A stretch of DNA of 64,000 bases. Origin: Hydrogenimonas sp. (GTDB lineage: Bacteria; Campylobacterota; Campylobacteria; Campylobacterales; Hydrogenimonadaceae). The translations under genes and the position numbers were made by a program. The first letter of the stretch is position 1. Each line of letters begins with the position of its first letter. The notes under the pieces are model-generated. The model was given only the letters and a program-made list of their open reading frames with translations. It did no database searches and had not been told where the DNA came from. The stretch is from NCBI GenBank assembly GCA_015490295.1, contig WFYC01000074.1, positions 1-64,000 of the forward strand. The letters are read 5' to 3'. Shown one piece after another: positions 52,954 through 62,281 of the stretch.

Positions 52954-55020
52954 TTGCGCTACAAAGAGATAGAGAGCGTTTGTACATACTGCGGTGTTGG
53001 GTGCGACATAGTGGCCGAAGTAGACGGCAACATCGTACATAAGATCAGAGCCGACAAGGATGGATACGTAAGTCAGGGCAAGCTCTGCATAAAAGGGAAG
53101 TACGGGTTCGATTTCATAGAGTCGGATGAGCGGGTCAGAGAGCCGCGCATTTCGACGCGCTTTTTGAAAAAGAATCCGCATATAGCGGAGGCACTGGACG
53201 GTTCGCTGGCCATGCTGAACGATGAGTGGTACACGACGGACCTTAAGAGCGCTGTCAAGGCGGCCGCTATGAAGCTGACCGAGATCAGGAAGCGATACGG
53301 AGACGAGAGTTTCTGCGCCATCGGCGGGGCCAGAACCAGCTGCGAGAGTTCATATCTGTTTCAGAAGTTTACCCGCGACGCGATGAATTCGCCCCATGTG
53401 GACAACTGCGCGCGTGTATGCCACTCTCCGAGCCTCAAAGGGATGCGCGCCACAATAGGAGAGGGCGCCGCCACCAACCCCTACAACGACATCTACGAGG
53501 CCGAGTTCATACTTGTAATAGGTTCGAACACCACCGAAGCCCATCCGATCGTCGCGAACCGCATCATAGATGCGGCGCGCCTGCACGACAATGTGGCGGT
53601 GATAGATGTGCGTGAAATAAAGATGATGAAGTATGCCAAGCATAAAGCGGTGATTCCATACGAGGCGAATCTGCTTGTGCTTAATATGATGGCACACGTT
53701 ATCCTGAAAGAGGAGCTCTACGACAGAAAGTTCGTAGAGAACAGAACAAGCGGCTTCGAAGAGTTTCGTGAGAGTATATTGAGCGATCCTTATGCCGATC
53801 CCGGGTTTTTCAGAAGCGTTCCGGGTTACGAGCACCTTGCCACGCTCATTCCCGTTATAGCCAGGGAGTACGCTCTTAAAAAGTCGATGATATTCTGGGG
53901 TCTGGGTGTTACGGAGCATCTCGACGGAAGCTATGCGGTCATGGCGATCACACACCTGGCGCTGCTGACCGGCAATGTCGGAAAAACCGGTGCCGGCCTG
54001 ATGCCGCTGCGAGGTCAGAACAACGTGCAGGGCGCGTGCGATATGGGGTGCCTGCCATATTTCGCTCCCGATTACCAGAAACCCGAAAAAGAGGGTCTTA
54101 TGACTCCTCAGCTGATCGATGCTATGCTGAATGGAGAGATAAAGGCGATGCTCAATATGGGTGAAGATGTCGCCCATATACACCCGAACCAGAACAAGAT
54201 AGAAAAGGCGCTCGAAAAGCTGGAGTTCATCATGGTTCAGGAGCTCTTCATGACCGAAATCGCGAAGCGTGCCGATATAGTCGTCGGGGTCAAATCGGCC
54301 TATGAAAAAGAGGGGGTCTATGTAAACGCGATGAGACGCCTGCACCTTTCGCAGCCGCTGGTTAAAAGTGATCTTCCCGACGACTGGGAGGTGCTAGTGA
54401 TGCTCGAAAACGAGATGCGGGGAAGCTACAGCTACTCGAGTGCGGAGGAGGTGTGGAACGAGGTTAGAGAGGTGGCCCACAGGCGTTTCAGCCAGGCTAC
54501 CTATCTTCGCCTGAAGCGTCACCGAAAGCGCGGTCTTCAGTGGCCAGTATACACTGAGGATACACCGGTTCTTCATCTGCTCGATTTCAGAACGGAGGAT
54601 GGACTCGGCAGATTCATCTACAACCCATACAAAGAGCGTGGTATGGTAAAGGAGCTCAGGACGGGAGGCGTGAAATCGGGCTTCTATCTAACCACGGGCA
54701 GAACACTCGCACAATACAACAATGCGGCCCAGACGCACAGATGCGAAAAACTCGACAACCGCTACGACGAAGATATACTTTTGGCGAGCGAAGAGGATGC
54801 GGGCCGCCTGCCGAATAGCGAATATGTGATCTTGAAGAGCGAATACGGTGAAAGTGCTCCACTGCGGCTCAAGCTCACTCCGAAAGTGAAGCCCGATACC
54901 CTTTTTGTAACGTTCCACCACGCGAAATCGAAGATCAACTACCTTTTCGGCGACGAGAGCGACGAGCTGATCCTGACGGCGGCGTTCAAGTCGGTCAAGG
55001 TGGAGGTGCTTCCCGCATGA
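52954..55020 (+). CDS. Formate-dehydrogenase-like molybdopterin oxidoreductase
   Basis: 688 residues, similar to the FdhF type (715 in E. coli). N-terminal [4Fe-4S] motif CTYCGVGC plus KLCIKGKYG, the active-site NCARVCHSPS with Cys in place of selenocysteine and the following His, and NVQGACDMG later. Bis-MGD binding region and C-terminal domain are intact. No beta or membrane subunits are adjacent, so the electron partner is unknown. TTG start behind GGGGGAGAG. Overlaps yraN by 4 bases. Confidence 0.88.
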   Translation: MRYKEIESVCTYCGVGCDIVAEVDGNIVHKIRADKDGYVSQGKLCIKGKYGFDFIESDERVREPRISTRFLKKNPHIAEALDGSLAMLNDEWYTTDLKSAVKAAAMKLTEIRKRYGDESFCAIGGARTSCESSYLFQKFTRDAMNSPHVDNCARVCHSPSLKGMRATIGEGAATNPYNDIYEAEFILVIGSNTTEAHPIVANRIIDAARLHDNVAVIDVREIKMMKYAKHKAVIPYEANLLVLNMMAHVILKEELYDRKFVENRTSGFEEFRESILSDPYADPGFFRSVPGYEHLATLIPVIAREYALKKSMIFWGLGVTEHLDGSYAVMAITHLALLTGNVGKTGAGLMPLRGQNNVQGACDMGCLPYFAPDYQKPEKEGLMTPQLIDAMLNGEIKAMLNMGEDVAHIHPNQNKIEKALEKLEFIMVQELFMTEIAKRADIVVGVKSAYEKEGVYVNAMRRLHLSQPLVKSDLPDDWEVLVMLENEMRGSYSYSSAEEVWNEVREVAHRRFSQATYLRLKRHRKRGLQWPVYTEDTPVLHLLDFRTEDGLGRFIYNPYKERGMVKELRTGGVKSGFYLTTGRTLAQYNNAAQTHRCEKLDNRYDEDILLASEEDAGRLPNSEYVILKSEYGESAPLRLKLTPKVKPDTLFVTFHHAKSKINYLFGDESDELILTAAFKSVKVEVLPA

Positions 55021-55343
55021 GCCGTGCGACCGGCGATATCGCGGAGGCGGTCGCCGTAGCTTTTCTCGCCTCGAGCGGCTGCAGAATCGTGGCCCGCAAC
55101 GTCTCCTGCCGCTTCGGCGAGATCGACATTATCGCCGAAAAAGAGGGCGTTTTGCATTTTGTCGAAGTAAAAAGCGGCAGAGGTTTTGAACCGATCTACA
55201 ACATCACCCCGGCAAAGCTCTCGAAACTTCTTCGTACGATCGACTGGTATATCCTAAAAAACGGGATAGATATGCCGTATCAGCTGGATGCGCTTGTCGT
55301 CAAGGGCTCCGAGTGCGACTGGATCGAGAATATTACTATCTGA
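55017..55343 (+). CDS. yraN: YraN family protein (UPF0102), likely nuclease fold
   Basis: 108 residues. GDIAEAVAVAFLASSGCRIVARN and FGEIDIIAEKEGVLHFVEVKSG are the family marks of a PD-(D/E)XK-like core. Its stop codon TGA (55341-55343) lies in the first bases of MITE copy C. Before insertion the frame would have run 17 codons more (starting QFFANLL); the present end is already near the family length. Confidence 0.9.
   Translation: MSRATGDIAEAVAVAFLASSGCRIVARNVSCRFGEIDIIAEKEGVLHFVEVKSGRGFEPIYNITPAKLSKLLRTIDWYILKNGIDMPYQLDALVVKGSECDWIENITI
55333..55340. repeat. Left target-site duplication of MITE copy C (TTACTATC)
   Basis: TTACTATC here and at 55462-55469 flank the element exactly. Confidence 0.8.
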
Positions 55344-55461
55344 TGTTACGCAAATTCCAGGCAAAGCCTGTAATTTGGCAGGGCCTGTGCGGCCCTACAA
55401 CCACCTAAAGCTTCGAAATCCAAGATTTCGAGATGATTTTACGCAAATTGCGTAAAATCGG
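55341..55461 (-). mobile_element. MITE-like element, copy C
   Basis: 121 bp, in the opposite orientation to A and B. Read on the minus strand: CCGATTTTACGC at the start and TTTGCGTAACATCA at the end. Stems 1-3 match copy B; stem 4 is CAGGC/GCCTG where copy A has CGGGC/GCCCG, a compensatory G-C to A-T change. It begins at the yraN stop and ends about 75 bases before the trxA promoter box. Confidence 0.88.
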
Positions 55462-55469
55462 TTACTATC
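55462..55469. repeat. Right target-site duplication of MITE copy C (TTACTATC)
   Basis: Identical to the left copy. Confidence 0.8.
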
Positions 55470-55535
55470 CAGTTTTTTGCGAATTTGTTAACCGAAGCAG
55501 CAACAGAGACTAAAAACTTTTAAAGATTTAAAGGG

Positions 55536-55541
55536 TATAAT
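55536..55541 (+). promoter_or_regulatory. -10 box (TATAAT) of trxA
   Basis: TATAAT 33 bases before trxA, downstream of MITE copy C. No clear -35. Confidence 0.55.
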
Positions 55542-55573
55542 CGAAGCATCTATTTTTTCCAAGGAGATCCGTA

Positions 55574-55894
55574 ATGGGCAAATATATCGAACTCACAAGC
55601 AGCAACTTCGACGATACGGTAAAAGAGGGTGTGACACTGGTAGATTTCTGGGCGCCGTGGTGCGGACCGTGCCGTATGATCGCACCGGTCATCGAAGAGC
55701 TTGCTGACGAGTATGAAGGAAAGGCGAAAATCGCCAAAGTCAACACCGACGAAGAGCAGGATCTGGCTATCAAGTTCGGTATCCGCTCTATTCCCAGCAT
55801 TTTATTCTTCAAAGACGGCCAGGTCGTCGACCAGATGGTAGGCGCCGCTTCCAAGCAGGCGTTCGCCGAAAAACTCGACGCTCTCATCGGCTGA
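55574..55894 (+). CDS. trxA: Thioredoxin
   Basis: 106 residues, standard length, with active site WCGPC and the cis-Pro region SIPSILFF. Reduced by TrxB encoded two genes downstream. Confidence 0.97.
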   Translation: MGKYIELTSSNFDDTVKEGVTLVDFWAPWCGPCRMIAPVIEELADEYEGKAKIAKVNTDEEQDLAIKFGIRSIPSILFFKDGQVVDQMVGAASKQAFAEKLDALIG

Positions 55895-55903
55895 TTCCGT
55901 CTT

Positions 55904-56377
55904 ATGGCAGTGGGTAGAAGGAGATCCCTGTTCTCCTTCTCCTACGTATTCGCGTCGTTCTTCGGCGCGGCCATGATAGCCGCCGCTTTCGCATACTTCA
56001 ACTATAAATACTCCCAGTACAAATTTATCAATTTCAAAGAGATGATACTCTATACTAAGTCCCAATTATTCGTGCCCGATGAAGATAGTTACATTGTCGT
56101 TGTCTACAGTTCCCATATGGGAGATATCACTCCTTCTATCAGGAAATTGAAACGAAAAAACAGCGTACTGGCTATCGATCTTTACCAGAAGCGGAAAAAG
56201 AGCGAGCCGGGAGTTGTTTATGCGACGGCAGGTACAAATACGCTTTTGAAGATCATCCACAGGTTTCATATACGGGAGGTTCCCAGCTACTTTATGATCA
56301 AGAAGCAGAACGATGAAGGGCTCTATAAGCAGGACAGCCGTATCTATCTGCTCGATACCGCGCTCAAAGAGCTGTAG
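55904..56377 (+). CDS. Single-span protein between trxA and trxB, unknown function
   Basis: 157 residues. One membrane helix near the N-terminus ([19 protein letters not shown]), then a thioredoxin-like alpha/beta shape ([11 protein letters not shown], then VPSYFMIKK as a cis-Pro strand) with no CxxC pair. It may be a redox-inactive thioredoxin-fold membrane protein; this is inference. Confidence 0.72.
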   Translation: MAVGRRRSLFSFSYVFASFFGAAMIAAAFAYFNYKYSQYKFINFKEMILYTKSQLFVPDEDSYIVVVYSSHMGDITPSIRKLKRKNSVLAIDLYQKRKKSEPGVVYATAGTNTLLKIIHRFHIREVPSYFMIKKQNDEGLYKQDSRIYLLDTALKEL

Positions 56378-56400
56378 AGGATTTGAAAAAAGGAGAGAGG

Positions 56401-57357
56401 ATGCTCGATTTGGCGATCATAGGAGGAGGACCGGCTGGACTTACGGCCGGACTCTACGCGACACGCGGCGGATTGGAAAATGTGGTTATGTACGAAAAGG
56501 GGATGCCCGGCGGGCAGATCACGCAGAGCAGCGAGGTGGAGAACTACCCTGGAATCACCGAAGTCGTAACCGGAATGGAGCTTATGCAGGATTGGCCGGA
56601 GCAGTGCATGCGTTTCGGCCTGAAGCACGATATGGCGGAAGTGGTACGTGTAAGCAGACCGGAAGGTCCCTGCTTCAAGGTCTCCCTTGGCGACGGCAGT
56701 GTCATAACCGCAAAAAGCGTGATCGTAGCCACCGGAAGCACACCGAAACGTGCCGGCTTCAAGGGTGAAGATGAGTTTTTCGGTAGAGGTGTGAGCACGT
56801 GTGCGACCTGCGACGGCTTTTTCTACCGAGACAAAGAGGTAGCGGTCATAGGCGGCGGCGATACCGCCCTCGAAGAGGCCCTCTTTTTGGCCAATATATG
56901 CTCCAAGGTCTACCTCGTCCACAGGCGCGACGAGTTCAGGGCGGCGCCCTCTACCGTGAAGCGGGTAGAAGAGAACGGGAAGATAGAGCTCGTACTCAAC
57001 GCCGTGCCCGAAGAGGTCTACGGTGACAATATGGGCGTGCAGGGGCTGAAGGTAAAAAAGAGGGATAGTGCAGAGACAGTCGACATCCCCGTTCCGGGAG
57101 TCTTCGTATTTGTAGGAAATATCGTAAACAACGACGTGCTGAAGCAGGAAGACGGAAGCTTTTTGTGTGAAGTTAACGAGTGGGGAGAGGTGGTCGTGGA
57201 CCTTGCCATGAGAACGAGCGAGGAGGGGCTGTTTGCAGCCGGAGACGTGAGGATAATGGCCCCCAAACAGGTGGTCTGCGCCGCCGGGGACGGTGCAAAT
57301 GCCGCTATAGGGGCGATAGCCTATGTTGAACATCTTAAACGGGAGAATATATGCTGA
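56401..57357 (+). CDS. trxB: Thioredoxin reductase
   Basis: 318 residues. FAD site [15 protein letters not shown], active site CATCDGF and NADPH site [12 protein letters not shown]. Start moved to ATG 56401 behind AAGGAGAG. Overlaps dapB by 7 bases. Confidence 0.96.
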   Translation: MLDLAIIGGGPAGLTAGLYATRGGLENVVMYEKGMPGGQITQSSEVENYPGITEVVTGMELMQDWPEQCMRFGLKHDMAEVVRVSRPEGPCFKVSLGDGSVITAKSVIVATGSTPKRAGFKGEDEFFGRGVSTCATCDGFFYRDKEVAVIGGGDTALEEALFLANICSKVYLVHRRDEFRAAPSTVKRVEENGKIELVLNAVPEEVYGDNMGVQGLKVKKRDSAETVDIPVPGVFVFVGNIVNNDVLKQEDGSFLCEVNEWGEVVVDLAMRTSEEGLFAAGDVRIMAPKQVVCAAGDGANAAIGAIAYVEHLKRENIC

Positions 57358-58118
57358 AAGTCGGAGTCTATGGAGCCAACGGCCGCGTAGGGCAGCTGCT
57401 GGTAAAAAATATTCTTGAGGATCCCGATACCGAAGTCGCCGCACTTTGCGAGCGCGATCGTATCGATTACCATGCACCCGAAGGGTCGCTTGTAACCAAC
57501 GATGCCAAAATATTTCTCGACAGCTGCGATGCGGCGATCGACTTTACCGTGCCCGAAGCTACGGAGGCGCTTTTGAGGGTGGCTATGCAGAGGCCGCGGC
57601 CTCTGGTAATAGGGACGACAGGATTGAATAGCGCACAGCAGGCTCTTTTGGAAGAGGCGAGCGAAATCATGCCTATTCTCTATGCGACGAACATGTCCGC
57701 CGGTATAGCCCTGCTCAAGAGGCTCGTGCAGATGACGGCACAGAAGCTCGGAGATTTCGATATAGAGATCGTAGAGCAGCACCACCGCTACAAGAAAGAT
57801 GCGCCCAGCGGTACGGCGCTGACACTGGCGGAGTTCGCAGCAAAAGGCCGGGAGCTCGATCTTGAGAAGGTGCGTGTAAGCTGCAGGGACGGAATCACCG
57901 GCGAGCGCACGAAAGATGAGATCGGCGTAATGGCCGTTCGCGGCGGTGATGTGGTGGGACGCCACACGGTCGGTTTTTACAATGACGGCGAATTTATAGA
58001 GTTGAACCATACCGCCACAAGCAGGGAGACATTCTCCAAGGGCGCCGTGCGCGCCTGCAAATGGCTTGCCGGACAGCCGGCCGGCCTTTACGATATCAGT
58101 GACTGTTTGGGACTGTAA
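57351..58118 (+). CDS. dapB: 4-hydroxy-tetrahydrodipicolinate reductase
   Basis: 255 residues. NAD(P)-binding [12 protein letters not shown], catalytic [15 protein letters not shown]. Lysine and peptidoglycan DAP synthesis. It sits between trxB and purF in a housekeeping operon. Confidence 0.96.
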   Translation: MLKVGVYGANGRVGQLLVKNILEDPDTEVAALCERDRIDYHAPEGSLVTNDAKIFLDSCDAAIDFTVPEATEALLRVAMQRPRPLVIGTTGLNSAQQALLEEASEIMPILYATNMSAGIALLKRLVQMTAQKLGDFDIEIVEQHHRYKKDAPSGTALTLAEFAAKGRELDLEKVRVSCRDGITGERTKDEIGVMAVRGGDVVGRHTVGFYNDGEFIELNHTATSRETFSKGAVRACKWLAGQPAGLYDISDCLGL

Positions 58119-58119
58119 A

Positions 58120-59466
58120 ATGAACGATATGAACGAAAAGTGCGCCGTTGTAGGCGTTTTCGGAGTTAAAGGTGCGTCTCAGATCGCATATTTCGGCCTT
58201 TTTGCCCTTCAGCACCGCGGTCAGGAGGCTGCAGGAATATGCTCGAACAAAGACGGCAGATTCCATATGATAAAAGACCGCGGCCTCGTGACGCGGGTAT
58301 TCAGCGAAAAGAAGATAAAAAAGCTCAAAGGTGACATGGCGATAGGCCATACACGCTACTCCACGGCAGGCGACGACTCGATACTCGATGCGCAGCCGGT
58401 ATATGCCCGCTACGACCTCGGAGAGCTGGCAATCGTGCACAACGGAAACCTGACGAACGCGAAAGAGGTACGCGACCAGCTGATCAGGCGTGGTGCGATT
58501 TTCCAGACCTTCATGGATACGGAAAATATGATCCACCTGATAGCCAAGAGCGAAAAAGATAGGCTCATAGACAGGATTGTCGACGCTCTTCACAGGGTAG
58601 AAGGGGCATACTCTTTCGTCATACAGAGCAGAAGCAAGATGTATGCGATAAGGGACCGTTTCGGCTTCAGACCGCTCTCTCTTGCGAAGCTCGGCGACGG
58701 CTATATGGTTGCGAGCGAAACATGTGCGTTCGATCTGGTGGGCGCCGAGTTCATACGTGACGTAAAGCCGGGTGAGATGATAGTTTTCGAAAAGGGCAAG
58801 ACGCCGAAATCGATACAGGTTTTCGAACCCGATCCGCACAAGTGTATTTTCGAATATATCTATTTTGCGCGCCCTGATAGTGTCGTTTTCGGCAAAAACG
58901 TCTACAACCTCCGAAAGAGGATGGGCGAGGAGCTCGCCGAAGAGCTGCCTGTAGAGGCGGATATGGTGGTCCCCGTTCCCGATAGCGGGGTAGCTGCCGC
59001 TCTGGGTTATTCACAGCGCAGCGGAATACCGTTTGAGCTGGGGATCATGAGAAACCACTATGTGGGGCGAACGTTCATAGAGCCTACACAGGAGCTTCGC
59101 AATCTGAAGGTGAAGATGAAACTGAGCCCGATCCGCGAGGTGATTGACGGTAAAAGGCTGGTGGTTATAGACGACTCCATAGTCAGAGGCACGACGAGCA
59201 GGCAGATAGTCTCGATGCTCAAAGAGGCCGGAGCGAAAGAGGTGCATATGAGAATATCGTCACCCCCCACTACCGATCCGTGCTACTACGGCGTCGATAC
59301 GCCGGAGAAAGATAAGCTCATAAGCGCCAGGATGGGTACCGAAGAGTTATGTGAGTTCATAGGGGCCGACTCATTGGCTTTTATCTCCATAGAGGGGCTC
59401 GTCAGAAGTGTAGGGAATGACAAAAACTACTGTAAAGCCTGTTTCGACGGGAACTATATCGTATAA
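58120..59466 (+). CDS. purF: Amidophosphoribosyltransferase
   Basis: 448 residues. Class II glutamine amidotransferase with the nucleophile Cys in NEKCAVVGVFG after a short propeptide, PRPP loop VVIDDSIVRGTTS, and C-terminal cysteines (YCKACF) fitting the iron-sulfur form seen in Bacillus PurF. Start ATG 58120; a second ATG at 58129 is possible. Confidence 0.95.
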   Translation: MNDMNEKCAVVGVFGVKGASQIAYFGLFALQHRGQEAAGICSNKDGRFHMIKDRGLVTRVFSEKKIKKLKGDMAIGHTRYSTAGDDSILDAQPVYARYDLGELAIVHNGNLTNAKEVRDQLIRRGAIFQTFMDTENMIHLIAKSEKDRLIDRIVDALHRVEGAYSFVIQSRSKMYAIRDRFGFRPLSLAKLGDGYMVASETCAFDLVGAEFIRDVKPGEMIVFEKGKTPKSIQVFEPDPHKCIFEYIYFARPDSVVFGKNVYNLRKRMGEELAEELPVEADMVVPVPDSGVAAALGYSQRSGIPFELGIMRNHYVGRTFIEPTQELRNLKVKMKLSPIREVIDGKRLVVIDDSIVRGTTSRQIVSMLKEAGAKEVHMRISSPPTTDPCYYGVDTPEKDKLISARMGTEELCEFIGADSLAFISIEGLVRSVGNDKNYCKACFDGNYIV

Positions 59467-59535
59467 ATCGCGAATTGACGGAGGCCGGCATATCTTGCCT
59501 GCACCCTCCTCTTTTCGCTCGCTCAAAGGGGGAGT

Positions 59536-60489
59536 TTGAAAAAAGTCTATACAATAGGGCGCTATTTTCGCAAAAAATTCGGCGAAGATGTCTACAAAGT
59601 GCCGCTCAGCATACAGGGGTTTACATGTCCGAATATCGACGGGACGGTAGCAAAGGGAGGATGTACATTCTGTCTTAACGAGTCGTTCAGCCCAAATCTG
59701 GCTAAGCCGTCCAAAAAGTTCTACCTGAGCCCCAACAGTCGGAGCAACCCTTTGCTGCAGAAGCAGCTGGAGCAGGTTCGGATCCAGTACGGAGCCACCT
59801 CTTCACGCCTGGCCGGCAAGTATGGGGTGAAAAAGTTCATAGCCTATTTTCAATCTTTCACAAATACCTACGCCCCCATAGATACCCTCAAGGCCCTCTA
59901 CGAAGAGGCTCTGCGCCAGCCGGGGTGTATCGGACTCAGCATCGGTACGCGCAGCGATAGCGTCACCGACGAGATACTCGACTACCTGGCGGATCTCTCC
60001 GGCAGGTATGAAATATGGATAGAGTACGGTATACAGTCGATCTACGACGAGACTCTCGAAGCGATCAACCGCGGGCACGACAGTGCGAATGTAAAGGAGT
60101 GGATAGAGCGCTCCAAGAAAAAGGGGTTGAATGTCTGCGGGCACGTCATATTCGGGCTTCCTGCAGAGTGCGATGCAATGATGCTAGATACCGTAAGGGA
60201 GTCTATATCGTGGGGGATAGATTCGATCAAGATACACCCGCTTTATGTAGTCAAAAATACGGCGCTGGCGGTCGACTATCTGAAAGGAAAGTTCGTACCC
60301 ATAGATGAAGAGAGATATATAAGACTTCTTGTGGAGTCTATAAAGATGCTTCCTCCGTCAATAAGTGTTCAGAGGCTTACCGCTGGCATAGGGGACGGCT
60401 CTCTGCTCGCTCCGCAGTGGTGCAGGAACAAACATCTTCAGATGAAACATATAAGAGAGGCTCTGAAAGAGGCGGGATATATCTACTGA
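59536..60489 (+). CDS. Radical SAM protein of the TIGR01212/YhcC type
   Basis: 317 residues. QGFTCPNIDGTVAKGGCTFC holds the widened CX11+C-C cluster motif of this family; later SIGTRSDSV and GLNVCGHVIFGLPAE. Possible role in tRNA or rRNA handling; function not settled. TTG start behind AAGGGGGAG. Confidence 0.86.
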   Translation: MKKVYTIGRYFRKKFGEDVYKVPLSIQGFTCPNIDGTVAKGGCTFCLNESFSPNLAKPSKKFYLSPNSRSNPLLQKQLEQVRIQYGATSSRLAGKYGVKKFIAYFQSFTNTYAPIDTLKALYEEALRQPGCIGLSIGTRSDSVTDEILDYLADLSGRYEIWIEYGIQSIYDETLEAINRGHDSANVKEWIERSKKKGLNVCGHVIFGLPAECDAMMLDTVRESISWGIDSIKIHPLYVVKNTALAVDYLKGKFVPIDEERYIRLLVESIKMLPPSISVQRLTAGIGDGSLLAPQWCRNKHLQMKHIREALKEAGYIY

Positions 60490-60514
60490 CGAGATAGTAT
60501 GGCGGCTTCATCGC

Positions 60515-61060
60515 CTAATGGCAGTATAGTTTGTAGATAAGGCGTGTTTTTCTGAAGTATGGTGGATATTTCATATGTATCGTAAATGGACGAATCTCTT
60601 TGGGTTCCAGACTCTTGGCAACTACAAACTCCCGTTCCAATGTATTTGGACGCTCGCTTTTTGAATCTTTTATGGAAAAGAAATCGCCCAGGCCCGAGGG
60701 CTTGAAAACCTGTCCACCGCTAAGTTTCCCGGCTTCCAGAGGGTTGTTTATCATCTTGATTGTCAATTTGCACTGCCCTATCTTGAATTTGCCCACGTTT
60801 TGTACTTTTCCTTTGAAAACGATCTCTTCCGATCTTAGCACTCTGTAGTTTTTTATGGAGACCAGCTTGGCCTTTTTGGTATATTTGTCCAGAACGAACA
60901 TGCTGAATACGGCAGCCGTCGATGTGACCAGGAAAGAGGCGAAAACCATGGACCAGAAGACGTTCGGGCGGGACTCTCTTTTTGACACTACGACAAGAAG
61001 GGCGAAGAGCGCTACGAAAAATATAAGCACCAGCCAGTGTAGAATCGTCATATAGGTCAT
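60515..61060 (-). CDS. DUF2393 membrane protein, second of tandem
   Basis: 181 residues. Two N-terminal membrane helices (LHWLVLIFFVALFALLVVV and SFLVTSTAAVFSMFVL) and a beta C-terminal domain (EEIVFKGKVQNVGKFKIGQCKLTI). The start codon overlaps the upstream gene's stop by ATGA; the track GTG start is earlier. Confidence 0.82.
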   Translation of the reverse strand: MTYMTILHWLVLIFFVALFALLVVVSKRESRPNVFWSMVFASFLVTSTAAVFSMFVLDKYTKKAKLVSIKNYRVLRSEEIVFKGKVQNVGKFKIGQCKLTIKMINNPLEAGKLSGGQVFKPSGLGDFFSIKDSKSERPNTLEREFVVAKSLEPKEIRPFTIHMKYPPYFRKTRLIYKLYCH

Positions 61061-61581
61061 GGGTAGCACCTCGGTTGCACTGTAAGATTGAACTCCTGCG
61101 TACTGAAATGATCGACGATTATCCTGAAGGGTTTAGTCTCGTTGCGCGCAATCGGAAAATCTGTACGCTCTATTTTAACGGCTATCGGCTTCAAAACCGC
61201 AGCCGCACGATCCAAAAAGTTGTATGCCGGCCTGTATATCGAAACGGCGAGATCGCAGCGGCTGAAATCCAGCTCACTGTCGTTTTTTATTTTCCCCTCT
61301 ATAATTAGAGAGCTGCTGTAGTTTAGCCGTTTTGTACTCTCCACTTGAATATCGGCTTTTCTGAGGTAGCTGTCCATAATGCTCTTGACCGCTGCAGGAC
61401 CCGCAAAGAGCAGTAGAACTCCCATGAAGAGAGAGAGGTAGGAGAGTGCTCTTTTTTTTACTATGGCGGCCAGAATCAGAAGCAAAAGGGCCAGAAAGAG
61501 AATCCAGCCGATCGCCATATAGTCATATTTTGTAAGTGAATCGAAGGTGTAGTAGATAAAGCTGCGAAGATATTCAGCCAT
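61057..61581 (-). CDS. DUF2393 membrane protein, first of tandem
   Basis: 174 residues. Membrane helix pair and a closing beta domain (SSLIIEGKIKNDSELDFSRCDL) aligned with the neighbour. Start ATG 61581 overlaps the hisIE end by 8 bases. The pair is a duplication typical of this phylum; no function is known. Confidence 0.82.
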   Translation of the reverse strand: MAEYLRSFIYYTFDSLTKYDYMAIGWILFLALLLLILAAIVKKRALSYLSLFMGVLLLFAGPAAVKSIMDSYLRKADIQVESTKRLNYSSSLIIEGKIKNDSELDFSRCDLAVSIYRPAYNFLDRAAAVLKPIAVKIERTDFPIARNETKPFRIIVDHFSTQEFNLTVQPRCYP

Positions 61582-62248
61582 CGTCTCTGCTGTTTTTCTC
61601 TTCAATGCCGCTCATACCGAACCGGCGGGCGAGCTCCTGCCGTATGCGGTCGGGAGATATCTCCTTTTTGCCGAGCGCGACAAGAACGTGATAGACAAGA
61701 TCGGCGCACTCATAGACGATCTCATCTTCGTTGTCGTCTTTGAAGGCGAAACAGAACTCTCCCGCCTCTTCGACAACCTTTTTGAGCATGCCGTTTTCAC
61801 TCCCCTGAATCAGCTTGGCGGTGTAGGAGCTTTTAGGATCGCTATTTCTTCTTTCGAGTATTGTGTGGTATAGGGTATCTGCCACACCGTAAACCGAAGA
61901 TGGGTCTACTTCCGACTTCGTCGTAGTTGGCTCTTGCGAGTTTACATCGTTGAAAAAGCAGCTTTTGCGTCCAGTGTGGCAGGCGACACCTTTCTGGTGC
62001 ACCTGCAGAAGCACCGTATCTGCATCGCAGTCCAGAAGCATCTGCACGATCTCCTGGGTATGGCCGCTGCTCTCCCCCTTTTTCCAGAGCCGTTTGCGGC
62101 TTCTGGAGTAGTAGTGTGCGTAGCCGGTGCTGCGGCTTAGGTCGAACGCCTCTTTGTTCATGTAGGCGAGCATTAGAACATCTTTTGTGTCGGCATCCTG
62201 TACCACTACCGGAACGAGCGGGTTCTTCTGCCAGTCGATCTCAATCAT
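61574..62248 (-). CDS. hisIE: Bifunctional phosphoribosyl-AMP cyclohydrolase / phosphoribosyl-ATP pyrophosphatase
   Basis: 224 residues. HisI part has SGHTQEIV and CHTGRKSCF zinc cysteines, joined to a HisE part with YTAKLI..G and EAGEFCFAFKDD helix motif. Two steps of histidine synthesis. Lies below the prohibitin gene in a minus-strand unit. Confidence 0.96.
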   Translation of the reverse strand: MIEIDWQKNPLVPVVVQDADTKDVLMLAYMNKEAFDLSRSTGYAHYYSRSRKRLWKKGESSGHTQEIVQMLLDCDADTVLLQVHQKGVACHTGRKSCFFNDVNSQEPTTTKSEVDPSSVYGVADTLYHTILERRNSDPKSSYTAKLIQGSENGMLKKVVEEAGEFCFAFKDDNEDEIVYECADLVYHVLVALGKKEISPDRIRQELARRFGMSGIEEKNSRDDG

Positions 62249-62281
62249 ACTCTATTCCCTCTATCGGCTGCACGTGAGCGC

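Noticed and set aside
53350-54345. 331-residue minus-strand ORF
   Set aside because: Shadow of the molybdoenzyme gene; the coding strand has the conserved motifs.
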